A stretch of DNA of 64,000 bases from Variovorax sp. V213 (GCF_041154455.1 NZ_AP028664.1:3163001-3227000), one strand, 5' to 3'; positions 28,304-36,918 are shown, counted from the stretch's first letter. A program made the numbers and translations. Notes: generated from the letters alone by a model not told the origin.

Positions 28304-29173
28304 TCAGGGCACCGTTTGCGTATCGAGCGCGAGCAGGCGCTCGGCCAGGCGCACCACGGGTGCGTCGACCATGCGCCCGTCGAGGCTCACCACGCCGCCA
28401 CCGGCGGTGCGGGTCGCATCCATCACGCGGCGCGCCCATGCCAGCTCATCGGTGCTCGGGCCCAGGGCGGCGTGCACGGGCGCCACCTGGTCGGGGTGAA
28501 TGCAGAGCTTGGCGCCGAAGCCGCCGCGGCGTGCACGAGCCGTGTCGGCCGCGAGCCGCGGCGCATCGCGCCAATCGGGCGTGACGCCATCGATGGGGGC
28601 GGCCAGGCCGGCACGGCGCGAGGCCAGCACCAGTGCCAGGCGCACCGGCACCAGCTCGGCCTCGTCCGCATCGCAGGCAAGGCCCAGGTCGGCCTGGAAG
28701 TCGAGGTTGCCGAACGCGAGCCGCAGCACCTGCGGCGCGGCCGCGAGTTCGGCGGCGGCTTCGAGGCCCGCGGCGGATTCGATCAAGGGCACGAGCAGGC
28801 CCTTGGGGCCGATGTCAGCGGCGAGCTGATGCAAGTCCGCGGCGCGTTCGGCCTTGGGCAGCACCGCGCCGGCAATCAGGCCTTCGGCGGCAAGCTCACC
28901 CACCAGCGCACGGTCGTCGTCGTGCCACGGTGTGCCATGGGCATTGATGCGCACCAGCAGGCGCCCTCTTTCCGCGGCGGGCAATGCAGCGAAAGAAGAT
29001 CTCAGCTGCTCGCGCGCCGCCACCTTGCGATCGGGCGCCACGGCATCTTCGAGATCGACGATGACGCCTCCCGCACCGGTGGCCAGCGCGCGCGCGTGGC
29101 GCTCGGGCCGGTCGGCGGGCACGAAGAGAAAGGTGCGCGCCAGGGCCAGCGGCGGATTCGCAGCCGTGCTCAC
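28304..29173 (-). CDS. CitE-type CoA-ester lyase (HpcH/HpaI family; citramalyl-CoA lyase candidate)
   Basis: The protein has 289 residues from the GTG at 29173, which overlaps the CoA-transferase stop by four bases (GTGA). RTFLFVPADRPERHARAL and GVIVDLEDAVAPDRK hold the CitE-type start and metal region. LLVRINAHGTPWHDDDRAL, then LVPLIESAAGLEAA and KLCIHPDQVAPVHAALGPS are the remaining family motifs. It cleaves a beta-hydroxy-acyl-CoA (malyl- or citramalyl-CoA type) to two smaller acids. With the preceding CoA-transferase and hydratase it would complete an itaconate- or mesaconate-to-pyruvate route, releasing acetyl-CoA and pyruvate. Confidence 0.85.
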   Translation of the reverse strand: MSTAANPPLALARTFLFVPADRPERHARALATGAGGVIVDLEDAVAPDRKVAAREQLRSSFAALPAAERGRLLVRINAHGTPWHDDDRALVGELAAEGLIAGAVLPKAERAADLHQLAADIGPKGLLVPLIESAAGLEAAAELAAAPQVLRLAFGNLDFQADLGLACDADEAELVPVRLALVLASRRAGLAAPIDGVTPDWRDAPRLAADTARARRGGFGAKLCIHPDQVAPVHAALGPSTDELAWARRVMDATRTAGGGVVSLDGRMVDAPVVRLAERLLALDTQTVP

Positions 29174-30351
29174 ACCGCCCCCGCCTCGCGCAACGCGGCA
29201 ATCTCGGCGTCGCCGCGCCCCAGGCTGCGCAGGATGGCGTCGGTGTGCTGGCCCACGGCCGGCACGGCGTCCATTCGGTAGTCGAAGGCGCTCTGGCGCC
29301 CCGCAGGCAACAGGGCCGGAATGTCGCCTGCCGGCGAGCCCACCTGCCGCCAGCGCTCGCGCGCCTGCAATTGCGGATGTGCCCAGAGGCCCGCCATGTC
29401 GTTCATGCGCGCATTGGCAATCTGCGCGGCGTCGAGGCGCTCGACCACCTGCATGGTGCCGAGCGCGGCGAAGGTCTCCACGATGATCGCGCGCAGCGCG
29501 TCGCGGTTTTCGTTGCGCCGCGCGTTGCTGTCGAAGCGCGCGTCGGTGGCGAGCCCCGGCTGCAGCAGCACCTTCTCGCAGAACACGCGCCATTCGCGCT
29601 CGTTCTGCAGGCCCAGCATCACCGTGCCGCCATCGCCCGCGGGAAACGGGCCGTACGGGTAGATGGTGGCGTGCGAAGCGGCGCTGCGCGGCGGCGGCGG
29701 CGCGCCTTCGTAGGCGTAGTACATCGGATAGCCCATCCATTCGGCGAGCGACTCGAGCATCGACACGTCGATGTGCGAGCCCTTGCCGGTCTTGCCGCGC
29801 TGGAGCAGCGCCGCGAGGATGCCGGTGTAGGCGTACATGCCCGCCGCAATGTCGGCGATGGAATTGCCCGACTTGCACGGATCGTCCGGCGTGCCCGTGA
29901 CCGACAGGAAACCCGCCTCGCTCTGGATCAGCAGGTCATAGGCTTTCTTGTCGCGGTACGGGCCGTCTTCGCCGTAGCCCGAGATGTCGCAGACGATGAG
30001 CCGCGGGTGCTTCGCCTGCAGCGCTTCGGCGCCCAGGCCCATGCGTGCGGCCGCGCCGGGTGCGAGATTCTGCACCAGCACGTCGGCCTCGGCCACAAGC
30101 TCCTGCAGCACCGCGAGCGCGGCGGGCTGCTTGAGGTCGAGCGTGAGGCTTTCCTTCGAGCGGTTGACCCACACGAAGTGCGAGGCCTCGCCACCCACGC
30201 GCGCATCGTAGGCGCGTGCAAAGTCGCCGACGCCGGGACGCTCCACCTTGATGACGCGGGCGCCAAGATCGGCCAGCTGGCGGGTACAGAACGGTGCCGC
30301 GATCGCGTGTTCGAGCGAAACCACGGTGATGCCGTCAAGAGGTCTTGTCAT
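29170..30351 (-). CDS. Family III (CaiB/BaiF) CoA-transferase
   Basis: The protein has 393 residues from the ATG at 30351 (MTRPLDGITVVSLEHAIAAPFCTRQLADLGARVIKVE, the standard family start). The catalytic Asp of the family lies in the LVCDISGYGEDGPYRDKKAYDLLIQSEAG region, and GGTVMLGLQNEREW and the late cap segment fit. It moves CoA between two acids without ATP. It is co-translated with the CitE-type lyase (4-base overlap) and follows the hydratase gene by 16 bases. The same trio (CoA-transferase, hydratase, lyase) makes up the known itaconate pathway of pseudomonads, but substrates cannot be read from sequence. Confidence 0.9.
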   Translation of the reverse strand: MTRPLDGITVVSLEHAIAAPFCTRQLADLGARVIKVERPGVGDFARAYDARVGGEASHFVWVNRSKESLTLDLKQPAALAVLQELVAEADVLVQNLAPGAAARMGLGAEALQAKHPRLIVCDISGYGEDGPYRDKKAYDLLIQSEAGFLSVTGTPDDPCKSGNSIADIAAGMYAYTGILAALLQRGKTGKGSHIDVSMLESLAEWMGYPMYYAYEGAPPPPRSAASHATIYPYGPFPAGDGGTVMLGLQNEREWRVFCEKVLLQPGLATDARFDSNARRNENRDALRAIIVETFAALGTMQVVERLDAAQIANARMNDMAGLWAHPQLQARERWRQVGSPAGDIPALLPAGRQSAFDYRMDAVPAVGQHTDAILRSLGRGDAEIAALREAGAV

Positions 30352-30367
30352 GGGCTTGCTTTCCTTG

Positions 30368-31276
30368 TCATGCGAGCACGGCCGTGGCCTGCATCGTGAG
30401 CCAGCCATCGGCGTCTTCGCCCCAGAGGCTGAAAGTCTTGCCGTCCGTGCTTCCTTCGGCCGGCTTGCCGTGCACGCGGAACGGCGCGATGTCGAAGGTC
30501 GGCCGCACGGCGCGGAATTCGAAACGCGCGAGCTGCGCGCCCGGCACGTTCCGGCGCAGCAGGTCGACCAAGAGCGTGGCGATGAGCGGCCCGTGCACGA
30601 TCAACCCCGGATAGCCCTCGACCTGCGTCACGTAGCGGCGGTCGTAGTGGATGCGGTGCCCATTGAAGGTAAGCGCCGAATAGCGGAACAGCAGCACGTC
30701 GTCGGGCACGATCTCGCGGCTGAAGGCGGCGTCTTTCGGCGCCGGCGTGGGCGGCGGCGCCTTCTCGCCTGGCGCGGCCGCGGCGCGGTAGACGATGTCG
30801 TGTTCTTCGGTGAGCGCGAGGCCGCGTTCGTTGCGCACTTCATGGCGCACGAGCACGAACACCAGCTCGCCGCTGCGGCCTGCCTTGTGGGTGACCGAGG
30901 CGATGGTCGAGGTGCGCTCCACCGCGTCGCCCACCCGCAGCGGATTGCCCTCGTCCCACGCCAGCCGGCCACCAGCCCACATGCGGCGCGGCAGCGGCAC
31001 GGGCGGCAGGAAGCCGCCGCGCTTCGCATGTCCGTCGTCGCCGATTTCGGACTGGCGATGGTGCGGCAGGAAATAGAGCCAGTGCCACAGCTCGGGCAGG
31101 CGCGTGCCGGCCACGGGCAGCGCGTCGTCGCGATCCAGCGTGGCGGAGAGCGCGCGCACGGGCGCGGCAGTGACCTCGTCGGCCAGCGTTTCGCTGCGGC
31201 CCTGCCACGCCTGGAGCCTGGCCAGCGCATCGCCGTCGATCAGCACGGAAGAAGTTTCATGCATGGAATCGCTCAT
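30368..31276 (-). CDS. MaoC/FAS1-type enoyl-CoA hydratase (itaconyl-/mesaconyl-CoA hydratase candidate)
   Basis: The protein has 302 residues from the ATG at 31276. Residues 1-150 are the N-terminal hot-dog domain (LPELWHWLYFLPHHRQSEIGDDGHAKRGGFLPPVPLPRRMWAGGRL). Residues about 175-300 form the second domain (LLFRYSALTFNGHRIHYDRRYVTQVEGYPGLIVHGPLIATLL), where FNGHRIHYD is the MaoC hydratase signature with catalytic His/Asp. This double hot-dog form is shared by mesaconyl-C4-CoA hydratase and itaconyl-CoA hydratase. It is followed by the CoA-transferase and the lyase. The 7 bases between it and the Bug gene upstream show it is in that operon. Confidence 0.82.
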   Translation of the reverse strand: MSDSMHETSSVLIDGDALARLQAWQGRSETLADEVTAAPVRALSATLDRDDALPVAGTRLPELWHWLYFLPHHRQSEIGDDGHAKRGGFLPPVPLPRRMWAGGRLAWDEGNPLRVGDAVERTSTIASVTHKAGRSGELVFVLVRHEVRNERGLALTEEHDIVYRAAAAPGEKAPPPTPAPKDAAFSREIVPDDVLLFRYSALTFNGHRIHYDRRYVTQVEGYPGLIVHGPLIATLLVDLLRRNVPGAQLARFEFRAVRPTFDIAPFRVHGKPAEGSTDGKTFSLWGEDADGWLTMQATAVLA

Positions 31277-31283
31277 GGTTCTT

Positions 31284-32267
31284 TCAATCCACTGCAGCGC
31301 CGGAGGCCTTGACGATGCGCGCCCACTTGGCGAGATCGTCCTGCAGCAGTTTCGAAAATTGATCGGGCGTGGTGGGCGCCGCGATCTCGACGCCCTGCTG
31401 GTCGAGCTTGTCGCGCAGGTCCTTGGCGGCCAGCGCCTTGCGCGTCGCATCCTGCAGCGTGGCCAGCACGTCGGCCGGGACGCCCGCTGGCGCGAACAGG
31501 CCGATCCAGAGCGTGCCGTTGTAGCCCGGCACCGCCTCGCCGATGGCGGGCACGTCGGGCAGCACGGGCGAACGCTTGTCGCCGCTCACGGCCAATGCAC
31601 GCAACTTGCCGGCCTTGATGTGCGAGAGCGCCGAAGGCAGGCTCGCGAACACGATCGGCAACTGCCCGCCCAGCACGTCGTTGAGCGCAGGCGCCACGCC
31701 CTTGTACGGCACGTGCTGCAGAGAGATGCCCGCCATGCTGTTGAGCATTTCACCGAGCAGGTGGTTGAGCGTGCCGTTGCCCGCCGAGGCGTACTGGTAG
31801 TTGGCGCCCTTCTGCCGCGCAAGCTTCAGGAACTCGTTGAAGTCCTTGGCCGGAAACGAGGGGTTGACCAGCAGCACGTTGGGCACCGCGCCGACCAGGC
31901 CCACGGGCTTGAAGTCTTTCACCGGGTCGAAGCCCGGGTTCTTGTAGAGCGCCGGATTGATCGCCTGGCTGCTGCTGATGGTCATGAGCAGCGTGTAGCC
32001 GTCCTTCGGGCCCCTGGCGACCAGTTGCGTGCCGATGTTGCCGCCCGCGCCGGGCCGGTTGTCGACCACCACGCTGGCGTTGTTCATCACCTCGCCGAGC
32101 TTCTGGCCCACGAGGCGGCCGACGATGTCGTTGGTGCCGCCTGCGGCCTGCGGCACGACCAGCGTGATGGGCCGGGAGGGATAAGGCTCTGCGCTCGCCG
32201 GGCTCATCGCAAGCACAAGCGCGGCCGCCAGCGAAAGCAGCGCGCCGACGCGAAATTTGCGGTTCAT
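31284..32267 (-). CDS. Bug-family (TctC-type) periplasmic solute receptor
   Basis: The protein has 327 residues from the ATG at 32267 (GGAGACAACACAC before it). The signal peptide is MNRKFRVGALLSLAAALVLAMSPASA. AEPYPSRPITLVVPQAAGGTNDIVGRLVGQKL is the Bug N-terminal segment, and HVPYKGVAPALNDVLGGQLPIVFASL marks the hinge. It is the first gene of the CoA-pathway operon and probably catches the substrate in the periplasm. It runs away from the LysR gene at 32375, with a conspicuous inverted repeat between them. Confidence 0.93.
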   Translation of the reverse strand: MNRKFRVGALLSLAAALVLAMSPASAEPYPSRPITLVVPQAAGGTNDIVGRLVGQKLGEVMNNASVVVDNRPGAGGNIGTQLVARGPKDGYTLLMTISSSQAINPALYKNPGFDPVKDFKPVGLVGAVPNVLLVNPSFPAKDFNEFLKLARQKGANYQYASAGNGTLNHLLGEMLNSMAGISLQHVPYKGVAPALNDVLGGQLPIVFASLPSALSHIKAGKLRALAVSGDKRSPVLPDVPAIGEAVPGYNGTLWIGLFAPAGVPADVLATLQDATRKALAAKDLRDKLDQQGVEIAAPTTPDQFSKLLQDDLAKWARIVKASGAAVD

Positions 32268-32336
32268 GTGTGTTGTCTCCATGCCCGCATGGTCGTTGGC
32301 CCCCAGCCTTCGCGCAATCTGCGATTTCGGAACCCA

Positions 32337-32357
32337 GCCTTCTGGAATTCCGAAGGC
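32337..32357. promoter_or_regulatory. Inverted repeat between LysR and CoA-pathway operon (likely LysR binding site)
   Basis: Arms GCCTTC and GAAGGC flank TGGAATTCC. It includes a T-N11-A core (TCTGGAATTCCGA), the classical LysR box, and further partial symmetry extends outward (CCCA / TTGGG). It lies 18 bases before the LysR ATG and about 70 bases before the Bug start. Confidence 0.6.
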
Positions 32358-32374
32358 TTGGGTACGATGGCGCC

Positions 32375-33286
32375 ATGCTTTTCGACCTGACCGACCTGCG
32401 CCTTTTCGTTGCCACGGCCGAACTCGGCAATCTCACGCGCGCGGCCGAGCGGCAGCATCTGTCGCTCGCGGCGGCGAGTGCGCGCATCAAGGCGCTCGAG
32501 ACCCAGGCCGGGTTGCAGCTGCTGCAGCGGGAAGCCCGGGGCGTTCGCCTGCTGCCGCCGGGAGAAGCCTTCCTGCATCATGCGCGCCTGGTGCTGCACC
32601 AGACCGAGCAGCTGCGCGCCGACCTGCTCGAATACGGCGGAGGCCTCCGCGGCCATCTGCGCGTGTTCGCCAACACCACTGCGGTGACCGATTTTTTACC
32701 CGAGATCCTGCCCGGCTTTCTTGCGCGCAATCCGCGCATCAACGTCGACCTTCAGGAAAAACCGAATGCTCAGATCCCGCGCGGCGTGCTCGACGGCCGC
32801 GCCGACATCGGCATCGTGGCGGGCCGTGTCGACACGCTGGGCCTGGAAGCCATCCACTTCAGCACCGACCGGCTGGTGCTCGTCACTTCGCGAAAACACC
32901 GCTTCGCGAAGCGCCGCAAGATTTCATTCGCCGAGACGCTCGACGAAGACGCCATCGGCATGCAGCAGGGCAGCACCTTGCAGGCCTTTCTCGCGCAGAT
33001 CACCGACAACCTCGGCAAGCGGCAGAAGCTGCGCATCCAACTCGGCAGCTTCGACGCCATGTGCCGGATGATCGGCAGCGGTGTCGGCATTGGGGTGGTG
33101 CCGGAATCGGCCGCGCGGCGCAACCAGGAAAGCATGCAGCTCGCGCTGATCGACCTCAGCGACGCGTGGTGCGTGCGGGAGCGCTATCTGCTGGTGCGCG
33201 ACCGGGCCGCCCTGCCCATCTATGCGCAGGCGCTGGTCGATACGCTATGCCGGCACTATGCCGGTGAGCAGGCTGCCATCGCCTGA
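32375..33286 (+). CDS. LysR-family regulator of the CoA-pathway cluster
   Basis: The protein has 303 residues from the ATG at 32375. MLFDLTDLRLFVATAELGNLTRAAERQHLSLAAASARIKALE is the winged HTH, and the effector domain (RVFANTTAVTDFLPEILPGFL, DIGIVAGRVDTLGLEAI, GIGVVPESAAR) follows. It is divergent from the Bug, hydratase, CoA-transferase, lyase genes, the standard LysR position for an activator of that operon. The effector is probably a pathway acid or its CoA ester, by inference. Confidence 0.92.
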   Translation: MLFDLTDLRLFVATAELGNLTRAAERQHLSLAAASARIKALETQAGLQLLQREARGVRLLPPGEAFLHHARLVLHQTEQLRADLLEYGGGLRGHLRVFANTTAVTDFLPEILPGFLARNPRINVDLQEKPNAQIPRGVLDGRADIGIVAGRVDTLGLEAIHFSTDRLVLVTSRKHRFAKRRKISFAETLDEDAIGMQQGSTLQAFLAQITDNLGKRQKLRIQLGSFDAMCRMIGSGVGIGVVPESAARRNQESMQLALIDLSDAWCVRERYLLVRDRAALPIYAQALVDTLCRHYAGEQAAIA

Positions 33287-33451
33287 GAGCTGGCCCGCGC
33301 TACTGAAAACAAGGACTTGCAAGCGAATGGTGAGGAAGCGTGTGTGCCGTCCCCAATTTCCGTGGACAACTTTGGGGATAACTGATGTGCTTCCTTGTAA
33401 ACACGATTTAAGTCGTTGTTTTATATAAGGAATAATCAGTTTGCTCAAAAT
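33287..33451. other. AT-rich intergenic stretch between LysR gene and phaA terminator
   Basis: About 165 bases, the part after 33350 being markedly AT-rich compared with the rest of the window. It contains no reading frame with a ribosome site. The genes on both sides end here, so it needs no promoter. Confidence 0.5.
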
Positions 33452-33480
33452 TTGGGCGGTGCACAAAGTGCGCCGCCCAA
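33452..33480 (-). terminator. Intrinsic terminator after phaA
   Basis: A 13-bp stem (TTGGGCGG...CCGCCCAA) with one G.T pair and a 3-base loop is followed on the minus strand by an A/T tract. It sits 8 bases after the phaA stop. The same hairpin could end the LysR transcript from the other side. Confidence 0.75.
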
Positions 33481-33488
33481 AGAACGAC

Positions 33489-34667
33489 CTATCGCTCGAT
33501 CGTCAGCGCCACGCCCATGCCGCCGCCGATGCACAGCGAGGCAATGCCCTTCTTGGCGTTCTGGCGCTGCATTTCATGCAGCAGCGTCACCAGGATGCGG
33601 CAGCCCGACGCGCCGATGGGGTGGCCGATGGCAATGGCGCCGCCGTTCACGTTCACCTTGTTCACGTCCCAGCCCATTTCCTTGTTCACGGCGCAGGCCT
33701 GCGCGGCAAAGGCTTCGTTGATCTCGAGCAGGTCGAGGTCGGCGGCCTTCCAGCCGGCGCGCTGCAGCGCCTTGGTCGACGCGGGCACGGGGCCCATGCC
33801 CATGATGGCCGGGTCGAGGCCGGCGGTGGCGTAGCTCGCGATGCGGCCCAGCGGCTTGAGGCCGAGCGAGGCGGCCTTCTTCGCGGTCATCACCATCACG
33901 GCGGCTGCGCCGTCGTTCAGGCCCGAGGCGTTGCCCGCGGTCACGCCGCCGGCCTTGTCGAAGGCGGGGCGCAGGCCGGCCAGACCATCGGCGCTGGTCT
34001 TGCGGTTGATGAACTCGTCCTTGTCGAAGACGATGGGGTCGCCCTTCTTCTGGGCAATGCTCACCGGCACGATCTCGTCCTTGAACTTGCCGGCGTCCTG
34101 CGCGGCCGCGGCCTTGGTCTGGCTGCCAAGGGCGAGTTCGTCCTGCGCGGTGCGGTCGATGCCGAACTTCTTGGCCACGTTCTCGGCCGTGATGCCCATG
34201 TGGTACTGGTTGTAGACGTCCCACAGGCCGTCCACGATCATGGTGTCGGCCAGCTTCCAGTCGCCCATGCGCTGGCCGTTGCGCGAGTTGGGCAGCACGT
34301 GCGGCGCCATGCTCATGTTCTCCTGTCCGCCGGCAATCACGATTTCGCTGTCGCCCGTTGCCACGGCCTGCGCCGCGAGCATCACGGCCTTGAGGCCGGA
34401 GCCGCACACCGCATTGATGGTGAGCGCCGGGGTTTCCTTGGCTCCGCCGCTCTTGAGCCATGCCTGGCGTGCGGGGTTCTGGCCAGCGCCAGCGGCCAGC
34501 ACCTGGCCCATGATCGCTTCGCCGACCTGGTCGGCCGTGAGGTTGGCACGCGCAATCACTTCCTTGATCACGAGGGCGCCCAGCTCGGTGGCCGCAATGC
34601 CGGCGAGCGAGCCGCCGAATTTGCCGACCGCCGTGCGTGCAGCCGAAACGATGACGATGTCTTCCAT
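33489..34667 (-). CDS. phaA: Acetyl-CoA C-acetyltransferase (beta-ketothiolase) PhaA
   Basis: The protein has 392 residues, the usual length, from the ATG at 34667 (MEDIVIVSAARTAVGKFGGSLA) with GGAGA upstream. NAVCGSGLKAVMLAAQ contains the acyl-accepting Cys, NVNGGAIAIGHPIGASGCR the His, and LCIGGGMGVALTIER the second Cys region. It condenses two acetyl-CoA to acetoacetyl-CoA, the first step of PHB synthesis, and works in reverse when PHB is used. It follows phaC by 55 bases and ends at the terminator at 33452-33480. Confidence 0.96.
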   Translation of the reverse strand: MEDIVIVSAARTAVGKFGGSLAGIAATELGALVIKEVIARANLTADQVGEAIMGQVLAAGAGQNPARQAWLKSGGAKETPALTINAVCGSGLKAVMLAAQAVATGDSEIVIAGGQENMSMAPHVLPNSRNGQRMGDWKLADTMIVDGLWDVYNQYHMGITAENVAKKFGIDRTAQDELALGSQTKAAAAQDAGKFKDEIVPVSIAQKKGDPIVFDKDEFINRKTSADGLAGLRPAFDKAGGVTAGNASGLNDGAAAVMVMTAKKAASLGLKPLGRIASYATAGLDPAIMGMGPVPASTKALQRAGWKAADLDLLEINEAFAAQACAVNKEMGWDVNKVNVNGGAIAIGHPIGASGCRILVTLLHEMQRQNAKKGIASLCIGGGMGVALTIER

Positions 34668-34722
34668 GAGGTTCTCCGTTGAAGTGATTTGAAGTGAGTG
34701 AACGAGTGCGTCGGCCGGCCGG

Positions 34723-36477
34723 TTATGCCCTGGCCTTGACGTACCGGCCCGGGGCCGGCTCGATGGCCTTGTATTTCTTGCCGTCTCCGTACGCCTTGGG
34801 CGCCGGAACCTGCTTGCCCGCATGGCCCTTGAGCCATTGTGCCCAGTCGGTCCACCAGCTGCCGGGCTGCTCAGTAGCGCCGGCCAACCATTCGGCCTGC
34901 GTCTTGGGGAACTTGCCGTCTTCGCGAATCCAGTGGCTGCGCTTTTTCTTGGCCGGCGGATTGATCACGCCCGCAATGTGGCCCGATGCGCCCATGACGA
35001 AGCGCTTCTTGCCGGGCAGCAGTTGCGTGGACGCATAGGCGCCGCCGATGGGCACGATGTGGTCTTCGCGCGAGCCGTAGATGTAGACCGGGATGTCGAT
35101 CTTGCCCAGGTCGATCTTCTCGCTGCAGACGGTGAGCGCGTTCGGCTTCGCCAGCTTGTTCTCGTGGTACGTGTTGCGCAGGTACCAGGTGTAGAACGGG
35201 CCCGGCAGGTTGGTGGCGTCGCTGTTCCAGTAGAGCAGGTCGAAGGGCGGCGGCGTCTCGCCCTTCAGGTAGTTGCCCACCACGTAGTTCCACACCAGGT
35301 CGTTCGGGCGCAGGAAACTGAAGGTCGAGGCCAGGTCCATGCCCGGCAGCAGGCCGCCCTTGCCCAGCTGCATTTCGCGGTACGCCACCATTGCCTCGTC
35401 GACGAAGATGTCGAGGATGCCGGTGTCGCTGAAATCGAGGAACGTGGTGAGCAGCGTGACCGACGCCGCCGGCTTTTCGCCGCGCGCCGCGAGCACCGCC
35501 AGCGCGGTGCTGAGAATGGTGCCGCCCACGCAGAAGCCGAGCGCGTTGATCTGCTTGCTCCCACTGAGCTCCTGCACCGTGTGGATCGCCTTGATGACGG
35601 CGTTCTCGATGTAGTCGTCCCAGGTGGCATTGGCCAGCGATTCGTCGGGGTTGCGCCAGCTCACCACGAACACGCGGTGGCCCTGCTCGTTGGCGTAGCG
35701 GATCAGCGAATTCTCGGGCTGCAGGTCGAGGATGTAGAACTTGTTGATGCAAGGCGGCACCAGCAGGAAGGGCCGCTCGTACACCTTGGCCGTGAGCGGC
35801 TTGTATTCGAGCAGCTGGAACAGCTCGTTCTCGAACACCACCGCGCCTTCGGTGGTCGCCACGTTGCGCCCCACTTCGAAGGCGCTCTCGTCGGTCATGC
35901 TGAGGTGGCCCTGCTTCACGTCGTGCAGCAGGTTCTGGATGCCCTTGGCGATGCTCTCACCCTGCGTCTCGATGGCTTTTTTCTGCGCCTCGGCATTGAA
36001 GGCGAGCGAGTTGCTCGGCGACGAGGCGGCCATCCATTGCTCGACCGCGAAGCGCAGGCGCGCCTTGGTCTTTTCGTCGCCGTCGATGGCCTCGGCCATG
36101 TTCAGCAGCGTGCGGCCGTTGAGCAGGTACACGGCCGCCGAAAAAGCCGCGAGCGGGTTGCTGCCCCAGGCTTCGGAGGCAAAGCGCCTGTCGCCTTCGG
36201 GCTTGGCGGCGAAGCCCTGGCGCCAGAGTTCGGTGGCCTCGGCCACGTACTGCTGCTGGATGGATTGGAGCTTTTCGGGGTCGATGGAGATCTTGGGCAA
36301 CTCGGGCATCCTGGCCGACGACGGAATCTGCCACAGGGGCGTGCCGCCGGTGACATTGAAGGCCGAAGCCCCCTGCGCGGCGGATTGCTGGAACGATTCC
36401 AGCGCCTTGTTCCATCCCTCTGAAAGTGCCTGCTGGAAGGGCGCGAACGCGTCGGCCCCCGTCGCTTGTTGCTTCAT
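34723..36477 (-). CDS. phaC: Class I poly(R)-hydroxyalkanoate synthase PhaC
   Basis: The protein has 584 residues from the second ATG at 36477 (MKQQATGADAFAPFQ); the ATG three bases upstream is too close to the AGGAG site. FCVGGTILSTALAVLA carries the catalytic Cys (GFCVGG box, near residue 315), SREDHIVPIGGAY the Asp, and MGASGHIAGVINPPAKKK the His. WNSDATNLPGPFYTWYLRNTYHENKL is characteristic of class I enzymes. It polymerises 3-hydroxybutyryl-CoA on the granule surface. It forms an operon with phaA. The phaB gene is elsewhere (23671). Confidence 0.96.
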   Translation of the reverse strand: MKQQATGADAFAPFQQALSEGWNKALESFQQSAAQGASAFNVTGGTPLWQIPSSARMPELPKISIDPEKLQSIQQQYVAEATELWRQGFAAKPEGDRRFASEAWGSNPLAAFSAAVYLLNGRTLLNMAEAIDGDEKTKARLRFAVEQWMAASSPSNSLAFNAEAQKKAIETQGESIAKGIQNLLHDVKQGHLSMTDESAFEVGRNVATTEGAVVFENELFQLLEYKPLTAKVYERPFLLVPPCINKFYILDLQPENSLIRYANEQGHRVFVVSWRNPDESLANATWDDYIENAVIKAIHTVQELSGSKQINALGFCVGGTILSTALAVLAARGEKPAASVTLLTTFLDFSDTGILDIFVDEAMVAYREMQLGKGGLLPGMDLASTFSFLRPNDLVWNYVVGNYLKGETPPPFDLLYWNSDATNLPGPFYTWYLRNTYHENKLAKPNALTVCSEKIDLGKIDIPVYIYGSREDHIVPIGGAYASTQLLPGKKRFVMGASGHIAGVINPPAKKKRSHWIREDGKFPKTQAEWLAGATEQPGSWWTDWAQWLKGHAGKQVPAPKAYGDGKKYKAIEPAPGRYVKARA

Positions 36478-36531
36478 CATGTCTCCTGGTCCTCGCCTGA
36501 GTCTGTACGGATGGCTTCTCGTGTTTTGAGT

Positions 36532-36918
36532 ATGCTGCATTTCACGAGGCGCTCACAACGCCGCCCACTCACTTACCGACTGAAACTTGTTGTGTTCATC
36601 CACCTGATCGTGATCGGTTGGCTCTACGTTGCCCTGATGATGGCCGTGGCCGAAGCCACCAACACCACGGGCACCGTGCTGGGCGCCATCTTCACATTTC
36701 TTTTGTACGGATTGGCGCCGGTCGCCTTGGTGGTTTACCTGATGGGAACGCCGGGCCGGCGCCGCGCGATCAGGCAGCGGGAGGCCGAAGCGCAGGAAGC
36801 GGCACGCCTGGCCGCGGCCGCCGATGCAGCAGCGGCAAGCGAAAAAGACTCAGGCCTTCCAGACCAGGGCGGCGAAGCGCCCGCTGATGCCGTCCCGCCG
36901 GTGCGAAAAGAACCGTGA
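36532..36918 (+). CDS. Small two-helix membrane protein, function unknown
   Basis: The protein has 128 residues from the ATG at 36532; the frame is open further up, so the start is uncertain. Two membrane helices (residues about 15-40 and 48-72: LVVFIHLIVIGWLYVALMMAVA and VLGAIFTFLLYGLAPVALVVYL) are followed by a basic stretch (GRRRAIRQREAEAQEA) and an Ala/Glu tail. It starts 54 bases from phaC, divergently. Its last 69 bases lie opposite the 3' end of the pgeF gene. I know no function. Confidence 0.65.
   Translation: MLHFTRRSQRRPLTYRLKLVVFIHLIVIGWLYVALMMAVAEATNTTGTVLGAIFTFLLYGLAPVALVVYLMGTPGRRRAIRQREAEAQEAARLAAAADAAAASEKDSGLPDQGGEAPADAVPPVRKEP

Noticed and set aside
33360..33400. Possible replication-related box (TTTGGGGATAAC-like) in the AT-rich gap
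   Set aside because: Only one weak, imperfect copy is present and no dnaA, gyrB or other origin genes are near.
34822..36423. 533-codon plus-strand frame opposite phaC
   Set aside because: phaC has complete motifs. The mirror frame is His/Arg/Val-rich with no domain.
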